Positions 1 through 12,458 of a stretch of 64,000 bases of DNA are shown here, piece after piece (positions within the stretch are counted from its first letter, which is position 1; each line of letters starts with the position of its first letter). The notes beneath the pieces were generated by a model. The model was not told the origin of the DNA and made no database searches. It was given only the letters and a program-made list of their open reading frames with translations. The translations under genes and the position numbers were made by a program. Source of the DNA: Cinclus cinclus (Eukaryota; Chordata; Aves; Passeriformes; Cinclidae); NCBI RefSeq assembly GCF_963662255.1, contig NC_085047.1:96355619-96419618 (forward strand), in the 5' to 3' direction.

Positions 1-667
1 TAAACTTGTTTAAGAAAATGCTTTAATTTATTTAGATTTAATCTAAAGCGATAATTCACATCTGCTTACATAGACAGAAGTATTTAAATAAGCTAGAGGC
101 CCAGTGAACAGGTTGACATCTCAAGATTTTCTAAGAAAATTAGATTTGGGTCTGAGCCAGTTGACACCAACATCCAGTCCCATTTTATCCTTTCCTTTAT
201 TGCCATATTGCAATTTCATTACTTTAGCTTCATATTCAAAGTGCTTCTTGCAAAACCCACTGAGTGCTAATCAAGTATAGCCTTCCAGTGGTGGTCTGAA
301 AGGGTTAACATTGCCCCTCTCTAAGCAGCAAGGCATGAACATTAGTTGTACTGGATCCTCCTTTGGATAAAGATCAGGAGACTTCTGTGGTAAGAAAAAT
401 GGCAGGGCTAGGTGGAAAAGACCAAGGAAAGACCATCTTATGTATACATTACTAGAAAGCAATACTACCTGAGAAGTCATAAAGAATTAATCAGGTTTGA
501 TTTCCATAATAAGCTACATTTTGTTTTTTGTGGTTTATTAAGGGGAAATATTAGCAGTACATGAAGTTATTTCACTGATGCCATTCCACTTGAGATAGAT
601 AGTTTTCCAACTGCTGGGTGGGATAATGCTTTTTTATCATGCTAAAGTCCTTCCTTATACAACTTCC
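1..667. other. Unique AT-rich non-coding sequence
   Basis: There is no recognisable gene or repeat here. Short open frames such as 271-480 (-) have no recognisable product and are the length expected by chance in AT-rich DNA. Confidence 0.6.
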
Positions 668-1232
668 TGACACAACTGGCTCAGGTGTGAAGCTGCTCCC
701 CTACACCCAGGGGAATTTTTGAGATATTCCCATGCAGTCCTGAAGGTGTTCATCTCTCCTGGTGAGACTTTCCTGGCCCATCTATGCTGGCATGAGAGAC
801 AGTTGTCATGTCTTAGAAGGTGTCATAAATCATCAAAGTACCCCCAGACTCATTTCTGAGGCCTTCCCCCAGAGCACATGGTTCAAAGTAGTGCAACAAA
901 CTCTCCTACCTGGGCATCCCCACCTGAACCTGATAATTAATATACCTGATAAGGTATATTAACTCATTGGATTTTATATTTTGTGGGTTTCCCCCATCCC
1001 CAAAGGATCAGGACAGCAACTATCACTTCAACAAACAGACACTGCAGGTCTCCTCACTGGATTCATGGGTGGTGGTATCTTTCTACTCTTATTCTTCCTT
1101 ACACTTTCTTTCTTTATACATTTTCTAAAGAGTTATGTTTACATTTTATATTGCTATATTTCTATTAAAAAACCAAACCAGATACATATCTCCTTTCCAT
1201 TGTAAACAAATTGTTCTGAAAGAAACCCGCCA
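668..1232 (+). mobile_element. Possible endogenous-retrovirus solo LTR, plus orientation
   Basis: The block starts with TGACACAACTGG and ends with AACCCGCCA, so it has TG...CA ends. An ATTAAA polyadenylation-type signal lies at 1164-1169, about 65 bases before the 3' end, after a T-rich stretch, which suits an R-U5 region. The composition (C-rich middle, T-rich 3' third) differs from the flanks. A perfect 10-bp stem (937-946 with 953-962) lies inside. I see no clear target-site duplication, no internal retroviral genes and no partner LTR. The family and exact ends are unsure. Confidence 0.35.
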
Positions 1233-3372
1233 TATATATATTAATAAATATCAGCCATTTAGGGTCATTTCACTCGAATCCAGTCAAAGGTTTCTATCAT
1301 TAAAAAGAACCTCAGTTATCCTGCCTTAAGGGATGGGTGGTAGCACTGCTCTCCCCTCATACACAAATGCCTTAGAGTTCTGTTTGGGGGCTCTGTCTCA
1401 AACTGTGTGTGCAATGAGTTGTGCCTTTACAGAAGCAATGACAGCCAATTAGAAAATGAGAGATTGTTTCACAGTGGTTATTATCAATATTATTATAATT
1501 TCTCTTCTTCAAAATTGATCATCTATTGATCATCATTTGTATATCTGATCTTTAAATCAGACTTCTGAACATGCATAGTCAAAAGTAACCTTAATATAGA
1601 ATCAGTCCTTCATAATGCAAATTGTCTAACCCTAGAGGTTCAAAGCTGAATTTTAAGCAGTGGGCCAAATTAAACTTTAATGTAATTTCACTCATGTCAG
1701 TATGCATAACATCAACTATTAATTTGACCTAATTTATTAGGAAGACTGTGGGCAGATTATAAATGCTACTGAGTTTGCACTCTGTATAAAAATGCATTAT
1801 TTATAATCATGAAGCTGAGTGATTTTTATTTGTAGCCAAAGTAATTTGGTTAAAATCTACACCGTTGTCTTAAAAAAAATAAAAAGGGGAAAATATTTAA
1901 TTTATAATGACTCCATATCAGCAGAGCACTTAAAAATAGAGATCAGGGTGAAGGCTTAAATATTTTTCTCTGTCAGGCCCAATGATTATTTGAAGTTTGG
2001 ATTGTCTAACTATTTTTTTCTTTTTATTTTACTATCAAGTGTCTATGTAAAAAAAGAGTGCTAATCCACAAGCAAAGAAATAGGGCTGATCTAAAACAGG
2101 GATATTCACCAAAATGCAAAGTCTATTCACTTATCATTTCATAAATATGGGTAAATATTAATTATTAATCTGGGGATTACTTGTGCTTTATTTTCAGAAA
2201 AGGATGTTACAAAAAAAATGGTTTCCAGAAAAAAAAAAGAAAAAAAAAAGACAACTTAAAAATAAAGGAGGAAGAGAAGGTAAGATTTTAGTTTCTTAAC
2301 TCTAAGTGAACACAGGAACAGATAATAAACCAAATAAATGCTGAAATATTTCAAAGAATACGACAACAGTGCCATTCAATTTCAGCTTTTCTCCAAAGAT
2401 ATTGACATGGGTCTAGGCAAAAATCTGAAGTATTAAACAGATAAATATAAAGGGGGTTTTTGGCCCATTACTTTAATATCTTTTTTCCTCACTTATGCAC
2501 AAGACTATAACTTCCAATTCTTTGCCTTTCATTAGCTGAAAGATGTTGGTGCACTTGTCCTGCCCTGTTAAAGACTTCTGTGCCCCAATTAAGATTAACC
2601 TTGAGTTTTTAACTTATATATGGTTATCTTATATATTAAAGACTGAGTTTTTCTCTAAATTCATTATTATTTAGTAACTCCTTTTTCTTTTTTTTCTTTT
2701 TAGGTTAGTCTTTCCATCCTTAGAACTATTAATTGCAGTGACAGTAGGTGTTTGTGGGCTATGTTAAGTTTTGTATATTCAAGGATGGAGAAGCTGCCAT
2801 AGCTTTAAGAAAATATGATACACTGTTTGCTTCTTCTTCAATTCACTGATAAATGTTTACATTGAAGTTTAGGCATTTTGTCTGGTACCAACAAAGCCCT
2901 TGATCTGCAATGTTCAATAGATTCTTCATAGCACCTTCTAGCTATTGGTGCTGTCAGGACTATGTGGTATTTTTCTAGATTTTCTCATATTTGCCACAAG
3001 TTTGTAACACATTTACCTTCCTATACTCATTTTTCTTTCTAAGAATATCTGGGATTCACAGTTAAAAAAAATCGCCAGTCTTATTTCAGAGACTAAATTA
3101 CTTAAAGTGCAGTTTCCAGTAATTTCGGGACAAACAGTTCTGAATTCACCGTGGACATTAGTCACCAGAGCAGCTGAGTTTAGAGGATTTAATGCACATG
3201 AATATTGCAGCTTGACCTCTCCCATATCATAAAGTTCACTTTGTATGTCACACTGCTAAGAAGTTGTAATTGCAGAATTTATAACCTCCCTAATGACAAA
3301 CAAAACTTTGAAAGCTGAGGGGCTGGAGCATGTCATCATTTCTTGCTGAAGAGACATTCTGTCTTCCCATAA
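1233..3372. other. Unique AT-rich sequence; possible conserved element at 1720-1870
   Basis: There is no gene. A-rich runs occur around 2211-2250. The stretch 1720-1870 is dense in TAAT and TTTAT type words, the look of a homeodomain-bound non-coding element, but conservation cannot be judged from one sequence. Confidence 0.5.
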
Positions 3373-3784
3373 GGGAAGGGAACGGGAACGGGAACGGGAA
3401 CGGGAACGGGAACGGGAACGGGAACGGGAACGGGAACGGGAAAGGAAAGGAAAGGAAAGGAAAGGAAAGGAAAGGAAAGGAAAGGAAAGGAAAGGAAAGG
3501 AAAGGAAAGGAAAGGAAAGGAAAGGAAAGGAAAGGAAAGGAAAGGAAAGGAAAGGAAAGGAAGGAAAGGAAAGGAAAGGAAAGGAAAGGAAAGGAAAGGA
3601 AAGGAAAGGAAAGGAAAGGAAAGGAAAGGAAAGGGAAAGGAAAGGGAAAGGAAAGGGAAAAGAAAAGAAAAGAAAAGAAAAGAAAAGAAAAGAAAAAGAA
3701 AAGAAAAGAAAAGAAAAGAAAAGAAAAGAAAAGAAAAGAAAAGAAAAGAAAAGAAAAGAAAAGAAAAGAAAGAAAAGAAAAGAA
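3373..3784. repeat. Compound microsatellite (GGGAAC)n-(GGAAA)n-(GAAAA)n
   Basis: Ten perfect GGGAAC units run from 3378 to 3437. They change into GGAAA pentamers to about 3640 (one GGAA slip near 3561), then a short GGAAA/GGGAAA mixed zone, then GAAAA pentamers to 3784. From 3438 to 3784 the plus strand has no pyrimidine at all (347 nt). The long frames on both strands here (3256-3792 and 3330-3884) are products of the repeat: Ser/Phe-rich on one strand, Lys/Gly/Glu-rich on the other. They should not be called genes. Confidence 0.98.
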
Positions 3785-6700
3785 CCTGCCATATTTTCTT
3801 CTAATTTCCAGGGAGCTAAACTTAAGTCCCTTTCCTCTTGTATCTTTTCAAGTCACAGCTCATACATTCTCAAATTTAAACTGACATTCACATTGCTTGT
3901 GGAATTAGATACACTCAAGGGAGAAAGCAATTTTAAGGAAGCAGCAGGTGTAATACATGACACTTTTGTGTCTGAATCTGGACAGAAAAGTTATTCAGCA
4001 TCCCCGAAGTGGTGAGACAGGGAGCAGCAGAAACAGATTAATTTTCTTTGTTCACTATTTATTATGTTTACAACCAGCTTGAAATACAAACTGTAAACAC
4101 TTTGATTAATGGTCTGAAAGGTTGTCTACTTTTGTTGCTGCTTCAGAACAGAATCACTGTGTCTTTAGTTCTTAGATGTATTGTAACTCCTAGGAGTTGT
4201 GTTTTCACAGTTTAACCCAAATACCTTCTTCAAGAAGAAAAAATACATTTGACTATTAATTAACCCAGTCTGTCTGTCTGTTGGACACTTATTTCAATCA
4301 AGTTAAAATCAGTTAGAGGACAGTATTTATGTACAGTGATAATGTTGGACCTGGAACAGAAATGTAAGCTTAGAGCATCTTCATGCAGCTATGGACCAGT
4401 GACTCAGCCCCTAACTTCAGCTGAATTGAAACCCTCACACTGGGTCTTCCAGTTCTGCTTTCAAAGCCCACTGCTCCCTCTGGGACAGCAGTGTACCAGT
4501 GTAGTGCTAAAATTCCTTGTAGTTTTAGGGTGGGTTTACCTAAGGCTACTCTATTTCATCTTCCTCCTGCCTCAGGCCTTTATTCTCAGGCAGCTTTTCT
4601 TTTAATACTGCTTGTCTTTTTTTGGTTCTTGGTGGTAAAAATATCATGTCAGCCCTGATTTGTCACTTCACAATCTTTCTAGTAACTACTAGAGCACTGA
4701 AAAACCCAGAAGTCTCCACGGAGTAAGAAGACAGAAAAATACTTGAAAATTAGCAATAATGACCACATTTACCTAGGTAAAGGCTGGAAAACCTAAAATC
4801 TTCCCCAATGATAAGATAGCTTTTCAAACAAATTTTTTCTTTTGCCACCACTACATCTGAATGCAGATTGTTCTACGCCTCAACCTCTGAATTCAGTCTA
4901 ACATTCTGTATCACAGTAATTACTTCAAAACCAGCAGTTGGCAAATGTCAGCTGTTCAGCAGCAACAAAAAATTGTTTATTGGTTAGCACTACACTGTTA
5001 GAAATGTTCACAGGGACATTTCATGTTATATCTGTCATCTTTCTGTTTTCCTCCAGGGTATCAGCACTAAAGGAAAACAGGCAATATCAGTAGGTTTAGT
5101 TTTATTTTGTAAGTTTGTGTTACGTTTCAGAAGCAAAAATCAAATTATTGCTACATCACTGATGTCTGATAGGTTTTCCATCCTGAACTAACTTAGACCT
5201 ATATTTTGACATGAGATTCCATTAACACTGAAGTTTGTACCCAGGCAAAAACAAATTAAAAAGAAAAAAACCACCCCAAACCCCCCAAACTAGTTGATTT
5301 TCCAAAGCAATTTAGTGCAATTGCTATTATTAGTATTGCAAAAAGATAATGACAGACAACCTATTTTGAACAGAAGGCTTTTACCCTTTATCCTGATTTC
5401 AGTGAAAAAAAAATATGTATGTGCAGCTCTGCTGAAAACTGATTTGATTGCTTTTTTTAAAAAATGCTTCTTTAGCTGCACCCATTATTTTAAGAAGGAA
5501 AATTCTGGATAGAACTCTTCAAAATTAGGTTCTCATAATCTACAGCTCTCTTCATATTAGAAGAAAACGTAACTCATAAAGTAATGCCAGGCAAAATTTT
5601 ATCCTTAACAAATTAAAGCTCATATCTCATAAAGGTCATACCTGTAATTTAATACTGGTTATATGCTGTTGAATATTCAAGTATTATGTATTTTGTTTGA
5701 TTGTTTGTTTTAAATGTGTTTTTTAAAGTTGAAAAAAAAAGAATAATTTATAGCCATATAACTATAGCACAGATGTTGGTATGGTTGTGAAATTTTTACA
5801 TCCTTTCTGTATTTACTAGTAGGTCACATCCATTTCACTTCTCAGTCCTATTTGTAATATTCTTTCATGTCACTGTACCACTTCATGTTCTTGGAAAGAG
5901 CCCCTTAATAATAAATTATAAATTATATGTATACTATTTTGATACTCGTGTTTGCCTCAGCACACATACCCAAATGATGATTACTTTTTTAAGGTACACA
6001 ATACCAAAATTCCCAGTCACAGACAATGTACTATGATCTTGCTAACTTGTTCTTCTGATTAACTTTGTTGTTAAGGAGAAGAAGAGAAGGATCCTGTTTG
6101 AAGCTGCCAAGCTTTAGTACAGCACACACTGGTTTATGTTCCAATTTCATACATTAAAAGTTCCTGTCCCTACTCCCATCTATTTTTGCATCTAAAGATA
6201 TCAAAATTCTGAGCCACAGATTACAGCATCTTGTCTCTTCTGAATACAGGCAACCTTTGCCTACAGCAAATGGTGTTCCCACACTGACTAAATTCAGTTC
6301 AAGGACTGCAGCATGCTCTGGAGTTACAAACTTTGGTCACCAGAGCAGGCAATACGCCATCACACTTTTAGAATTCAGGTCTCAAGCATGTGTCACTTCT
6401 CATTTCTTCTTTAATTGATGTGCTACCATAAATTAAGATGTCTGCATATCTCAGGGGCAACCTTTCTGCAGTGTCATAGCAGTACTGTGTTTTCCTATGC
6501 AAAGTATTTAACTCCTGCTTGACAGATTGTCATGCTGACTAACTACTGAAACTATAAACTTTGTGGCCACTCACAAAGCCTGTAGTTATAAATTGAGAAT
6601 ATCTTTGCTAATGTGCCTGGAAAAAGTAGCATGTTCTTGTTAAAGCAAATTATTCTGATGAGAAGATGTGGTCTTACACATAAATTACCAAAAACTTTCC

Positions 6701-8803
6701 CTACAGAAAGGAAAGTGTACAAGAAGAAAAATATGCTTTTACTACTTAAGCATCCTGTCATTGTAGTCTCTGGATATAAATCCATGATCTTAAATTTAAA
6801 ATATATGTCAATATACAGTGTTATTGAACATGCAAACATGCAATGTGGTTGATGTGTTTTTGAAATTAAGAAAAAAATGTCACTGTCACAAAGAAAAGAG
6901 AAAAAAAGGGAAGAACAACAGCAGATTAACAGCATACCACTGGAATAAAGGATGGAAATCTAGGTTTCACCACCCTTTTTATTTAATTCAATCGATTTCA
7001 TTAGATTGCCATTAAACATCTATCAAAGCATACATCAGAGACAATAGAATGTTTAAAACTGATTTGCATTTTCTTAGTAAGGGAGCAGGATAAAGTTACA
7101 TAAAAGGCAAATAACCTTTGACGAGTATTCTTTCTTTTTATTACCAAGATTAAGGGTATACCCAGAACTTACAAATATTAGCTTACAGTTCATACCAGAT
7201 TTTCCACTTTTACTGTAGATCAGTATGAACACTAAGAAAACAACAGCTTTCAAAATATGCTCCATTGTCTCCATTGTTATGAAACATTAGGTTGAAAGTC
7301 AGCCTTTGAAATAAATGACAGTGGACAAAAAAGAATGTAGATACTCTGAAGCTCCCAATAACAGATACCGGAAAAATAAAATCTCTGGCAACTTGGCATG
7401 GATGTTGAGCAAAATCACATCATGGAAGATAAGGTCCATATACCTCTATTGAAGTAAACATGAAAAACATTATTTCTGTCAGTGGCACAATGTTATGGAA
7501 AAACAAGGTTGCTAAATATACTTAGCATTCTTATTTAAGATTATACATTTGATTGACAATGATATTTATCATCCAGGGCTTATTATTGTAGGTATGTAAA
7601 AGGCATTTTCTTTCAGAAAAAGTTAGATGTGCTATTTAAGAGATGATCATAATAGATCATCAGGAAAGTGTTACAGCCTTGAAAGAAAGTGTCAATATCA
7701 GTACTGACATTGAATTTACATTTTTAATTTTTTTTTCACCATTTTAGTTAGTTGATAAATTGTTCCTGCAAATTTTGCATTGCTTTGGACTTTTATTAAA
7801 CCAGCACTGTCTTGTCTCAACATTGCATAACCTTATATTCTTGCAACAATAAATTTACTACTTTCAGTTCTTCATAGATTTATAAAACTATAATAAATTA
7901 TATACAAGTTTTAATATGAAGTTTCAATTCACATAATTTCTAACTGTGCAGTACTATAAATTTGCCTAATAATTATTTGTGTCTTATAGATTCTTCATTT
8001 GGTTCCATTTCATTCCTCCTTACAATATAATAATTACATCAAACAGAAATGTAGATTGTGCATACCACAGAAAAAGTGGGTTTGGGAGAGAAAAACAGAA
8101 CAAAAAATTTTGGTTTAGTAACATTTATTTCTCATTTTAGGAAATGCAGCAGTTTTTCAGTGTTGTGTATAATAAATGTTAGGTATCTTGGGTTTACATG
8201 GGAAAAACAATGAAAGAAAAGATCTATTTCAGCACAGGAGTTTAAATCTTGAATGAGTTTAATCTGAGAATGGATACATGAGACTGGATACTTCCCTTAA
8301 TAGTTTCAGGAAGACCACAGGGATAACTGTGATCAGGTATTATAGGCACCTTTTCCCTGCAAAGTATACAAATAAAGAACCATGCTGTCTACTCATTCTG
8401 AACTCCTAGTATGCACTAGATAATATCTGTGAAACTGAAATTATCAATAGGAACCAGTATTATTGTGTAAAACATTCCAGAAAGTCACAATATTTGGCAT
8501 TTTTTTTGGAAGTAGCTTCCTCCTGAAATAGATAAAACATGCATTATAATGACTTATGAAACTGAGTTTTCTGAGAAAACCGTTTATAAGGTTTATTAGT
8601 ATATTATTGCAGGAATTATTTATTTAATAAAACAGTGTGCCACTCATTTGAATCTATACTTACAGTATATCTTTTTCTTTACACATTGTATACCATTTCT
8701 GAAAATAATTTTTCGAGGTTTTAAATAATTTTGTTTATCACAGGATTTGCTGCAGCTCAACACCACATAGGACTGCTTAAAAAGCCTAATAGCACTAAAA
8801 ATG
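3785..8803. other. Unique AT-rich non-coding sequence, about 5 kb
   Basis: There is no gene or recognisable mobile element. The longest frame, 6552-6935 (-), encodes a Phe/Cys/Ile-rich product typical of AT-rich non-coding DNA. Short A or C runs occur near 5260-5290. Confidence 0.6.
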
Positions 8804-8845
<42 letters not shown>

Positions 8846-8896
8846 CATCCATCTATCTATCTATCCATCCATCCATCTATCTATCTATCTATCTAT
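8804..8896. repeat. (CTAT)n microsatellite with CCAT variants
   Basis: About 23 tetramers, mainly CTAT, are interrupted by CCAT units in two places. The array ends exactly where CR1 sequence begins. The Ser-Ile-Tyr-Leu repeat frames across it are artefacts. Confidence 0.97.
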
Positions 8897-9415
8897 GCCT
8901 GTATCCACCAGCACCCCCAGGTCCTTCTCCACAGAGCTGCTTTCCAGGTCAGCCCCACCCTGTACTGGTGCAGGGGGCTGTTCTTTCCCTCTGCAGGATT
9001 CTGCATTTGCCTTTGCTGAATTTCAGGCAGTTCTTCCCTGCCCATCTCTCCACCCTGCTGAGGTCCTTCTGAAGGGCTGCACAGCACTCTGGGCTATTGG
9101 CCACTCCTCCCAGCTTTGGGGGGCACCATAAGTGACCAGCCTCCAACTAGACCCTGTTCCACTGATTATGACACTGGGATCTGCTGATCAGCCCACATCA
9201 CTGTCTACTACTCATCCAGTCCACACTTCCTGAGTTTGCCTGTGAGGCTATTGGGAGAGACAGTGTCAAAAGCCTTGCTGAAATGGAGGTAAAAAATATC
9301 CTCTGCTCTCCCCTCATCCATCCAGATAGTTTTTACACCATAGAAGGTAATAAGACTGGTCAAGCATGATTTACCTGTGGTGAATCCATGCTGACTACTC
9401 ATCACCTTTCGTCAT
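8897..9415 (-). mobile_element. CR1 LINE fragment, minus strand, internally deleted and without a 3' end
   Basis: On the minus strand, 9405-9208 reads as a stretch of CR1 ORF2 reverse transcriptase: a QHGFTTGKSCLTSLI block, then motif A as YLHFSKAFDTV. The usual first Asp of motif A is His here. After LVTYGAPQ (near 9140-9117) the frame shifts and resumes directly at KLGGVA, so the palm segment carrying the catalytic FADD box is missing. The C-terminal block DLSRVERWAGKNCLKF follows, and the match stops at the CTAT array. CR1 normally keeps its 3' UTR and terminal 8-mer repeat, and both are absent. This is a dead fossil; the match to CR1 is from family knowledge. Confidence 0.93.
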
Positions 9416-10440
9416 CATGTCATACATTAAAAGCTGAGGATGATACAGACTTAATGAGGAAAGAAGTTCAGTCTAGTAAATCCTTACAATGACAAAAACT
9501 TCAATTATAAGGTAAATTTTGTAGGGTCCCAGAGACCCATGACAGAACTCTGATGACACGGAACCATTTTCTGAGTGGTAATCACAGTATTAACAGAAGA
9601 TTTTGGGAATGGAAGACCTTGTGCCAAAGTATTTGTGCTCGTGTAATGTATCTACACTAAGAATTGCTTCAAAAAGAAATTGTATACATATTATTTTACG
9701 CCTATTCAGTCATTAATGATTCAATCTACTGAAAGACAGTTATGTGTCTGCTGTCTGGATGAGACTGAACCTGGAAATAGATCTACATCAAGACATTGAA
9801 CTCAAACTCAAACTCACACTCAGAGATAACTAGGTAATCAACTGGTACAAATTCTAAGGGTTTTGCCCAACCTTTCTTTATACAAAAACTATCTGAGACA
9901 AATTTAATTCTTTCATTGAAATCTCTGATCTAAGAACATGGACAGTTTTTTTGGTTTTTTTTTGCGTTCCAAGATCATACTTGGATGTCTTAGATACACC
10001 TCTAATTGCAGGTTTAAATATTCAAAAAAACCCCACAATTTTAAGCTTTTACAGAAACCTTTAACCTTGATTATGTAAAGCTTCTAGTTTCTTGTCTTTC
10101 TATTAATGAAAAAAATGTATTAGAATATTAGCCCTTGATGTATTCCAACTCTTAATGTGCTGTAGCATACTGTACTGCACGAATTGTGATAAGACTAACC
10201 TTTTGCATTAATCCATAACACTTTCTAACAGGGTAAAATGCAAAATGTTCTATTTGCTAAAGTCTTCACACCAGAATCACTCTGGAAATCTGATGCTGCA
10301 CAACTTCAGAAGTAGACTACATTAGAAAAACCCACCCTTTTTGCTTAGCAACCATCTGAGAAAGTATATATGTTTTAACATTATATACAGGAAAAGCTCT
10401 TTGTAGTCAATGCTGTTAAAATGCATAAAATGGTATTAAA
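9416..10440. other. Unique AT-rich non-coding sequence
   Basis: Nothing recognisable beyond short T and A runs (for example near 9947-9963). Confidence 0.6.
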
Positions 10441-10443
10441 TTG

Positions 10444-10477
<34 letters not shown>

Positions 10478-10478
10478 A
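10441..10478. repeat. (TA)n microsatellite, almost self-complementary
   Basis: A TA dinucleotide run has one TG interruption and is bounded by TTGTATAT and ATATACAA, so the whole tract is close to a perfect palindrome. Confidence 0.95.
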
Positions 10479-10778
10479 CAAATTCTGGTTTTTTTCCCTT
10501 CTAGGTGGAACTGATGTATATTAGCTTAAAAAAAACCTGTCATGATTTAATACAGTCACTGATCAGTAAAATTATTAAGGCTTCTGCAACAAAATCAGTT
10601 TGTGACTATTTAACAGGGAAATTCCCAACCCCTTAGCACCAATCTACAAATGCTCACTAAAGTTTAGTATTACAACTTTGAGATGTTTTCCAGTAGCGGA
10701 AATCTCAAAGTCAAATTTAGCTCAGTGGAAAATCTGGGAAACTTCAGCTTCATGTACTCACAGATGTGTAGAGGTGCA

Positions 10779-11287
10779 TGTCATGGTTTAGGAATGGGAC
10801 ACCCCAATTTAGTGTTCCCACTGAGGCTCTCCAAACCATAAATCACTTGCTCACTCCCTCTCCCCTTACAGAGGGCTGGACAGGAGAATTGGAGGCACAA
10901 AAGCTGAAGATCACAGGTTGAGACAGGAGCAATTAATTGGAGACCGAAGTGAAATAAAATAATAAACAGTAGCAGCAGCAATACTAATTTAAAAAGTGTA
11001 CAAGAGACAGGGAAGCAATCCACTTGCCAAATGCTCAGCACAGAGCCTGACCTGACCTGACTGCAGCCATGCCACCCCGAGCCCTCCCTCCAGCTTGGAA
11101 GGGGCATTATCCCACTGCTCTCTCTGCCATGCCTACTCAAACAGAAGGAACCCCTTTTCCCTGGAAGACACTCCCATCCTCCCATCCCTAGCAATGATAT
11201 TGGTGGTATAGAATAACCTTCAGATCCTAGCCACAACCTCTCCTTACTGCTGCAGGAATTAACCCTGTCCTGGCTGGAACCAGGGCA
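10779..11287 (-). mobile_element. Endogenous-retrovirus solo LTR (avian ERVL-like), minus orientation
   Basis: On the plus strand it starts TGTCATGGTTTAGG and ends GGCTGGAACCAGGGCA. Read on the minus strand it therefore begins TGCCCTGG and ends ACCATGACA, the form of a common bird LTR group, which also includes the copies at 46.1 and 53.4 kb. Flanking pentamers GTGCA (10774-10778) and GTATA (11288-11292) differ by two transitions and could be a worn 5-bp target duplication. There are no internal retroviral genes, so it is a solo LTR left by recombination. The 151-codon minus frame 10781-11236 lies inside it and is not a host gene. Confidence 0.75.
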
Positions 11288-12458
11288 GTATATAATGCTA
11301 GTTCTGCCTGTGCTGTCCAGCCTGGCTGCCTGTAAGTCAGCTCCAGCTCAGAAAGCATTTGCAGGATATGAGGGGGGTGACAATTGCCAGAGTTAACTAC
11401 CAACTACTCCTCTACTTTCCTGAAGCTCCAGCAAGGTGTTGGTAGAACGTTGGCCAGTCTATAGATGCAATACAGGTCTGTCAACACCAGATGGTCAACA
11501 AACCTAAATATAGGATCCATTTTTTGGAGCTACTTGGCTGACTTCAGAGTGTTGCCTTCAGCAGAAAATGACAATGCTTAAGCCTAATCCTTGCAAAGGA
11601 ACATAGATCATAAATCTAAGTTTATCACAAACATTTCTGCTATACAATATTAAATTGATAATGGTAAAACTTAGTTTTCAATTAGCTTGATGAAAATTGT
11701 AATCATCCTGCCTAAGTGATTAATTATGTCATACTTCATTTTCATTTATTATAGCTCATAACATTTTTAAAAAGCAGATTTAAGTAATCTCTTCTGTCAC
11801 TAATGAATTGGGGACAGACTCAGGGAGAGCACCCAAGAGAATCAGAAGTTCCACCTGAGAGACTGAGCATTACTTTTTATTCAACTCTCTAGTTCTCACA
11901 TTCATCAACTGGTAGGACTGTCAGCCATTAAAATCTGAATTTCCAGTGTTAGCTAAAGAAGAAAATGGAAGAAAAAGAGGCAGCACAAAAGAACAGATTT
12001 CAAAATGTATTTTATTGTGGCATGGGTTTCAATTTGTATGAAGAAATACTGTCTTACCTTGCTAGCATTTTAAGCAACATGAGTTTCTTGAATTAGATGC
12101 ATAAACTAGAGAGTTCCCAGGGTGGGACCTTCAACATATCATCTGTGGAATAGCAAAGGAAGAAATTACATAATAATTAGTAGATTCTAAGCAAACATTT
12201 CAAAATCATGACAGCTTCCTTTGGTTCACTTTGGTTAGCAAGAGATGCTTTCAGAAAGAATCTCCATTATATGGGAGTGTTTTGCTTTTTGTTGTTTTAT
12301 TTTTTTTTAAGAAAAGGAAAATTAAGATTGTTGAAAAACTTAGAGCACTTAAAAAACAACTTAGAACACTAAAGTTGAACTTATCATTTTAATGGTCTGA
12401 TGGATTTGTGTGAAATTTTAATTGTTTTTTTCCTAATTAAATTAATAAATTGTCGTGA
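11288..12458. other. Unique AT-rich non-coding sequence
   Basis: No gene or clear repeat was recognised. Confidence 0.55.

Noticed and set aside
3256..3884. 178- and 184-codon frames on opposite strands
   Set aside because: They are translations of the purine microsatellite on each strand; a pentamer repeat without stop codons stays open in every register.
8731..9072. 113-codon plus frame
   Set aside because: It translates the CTAT array and the antisense of a CR1 fragment.
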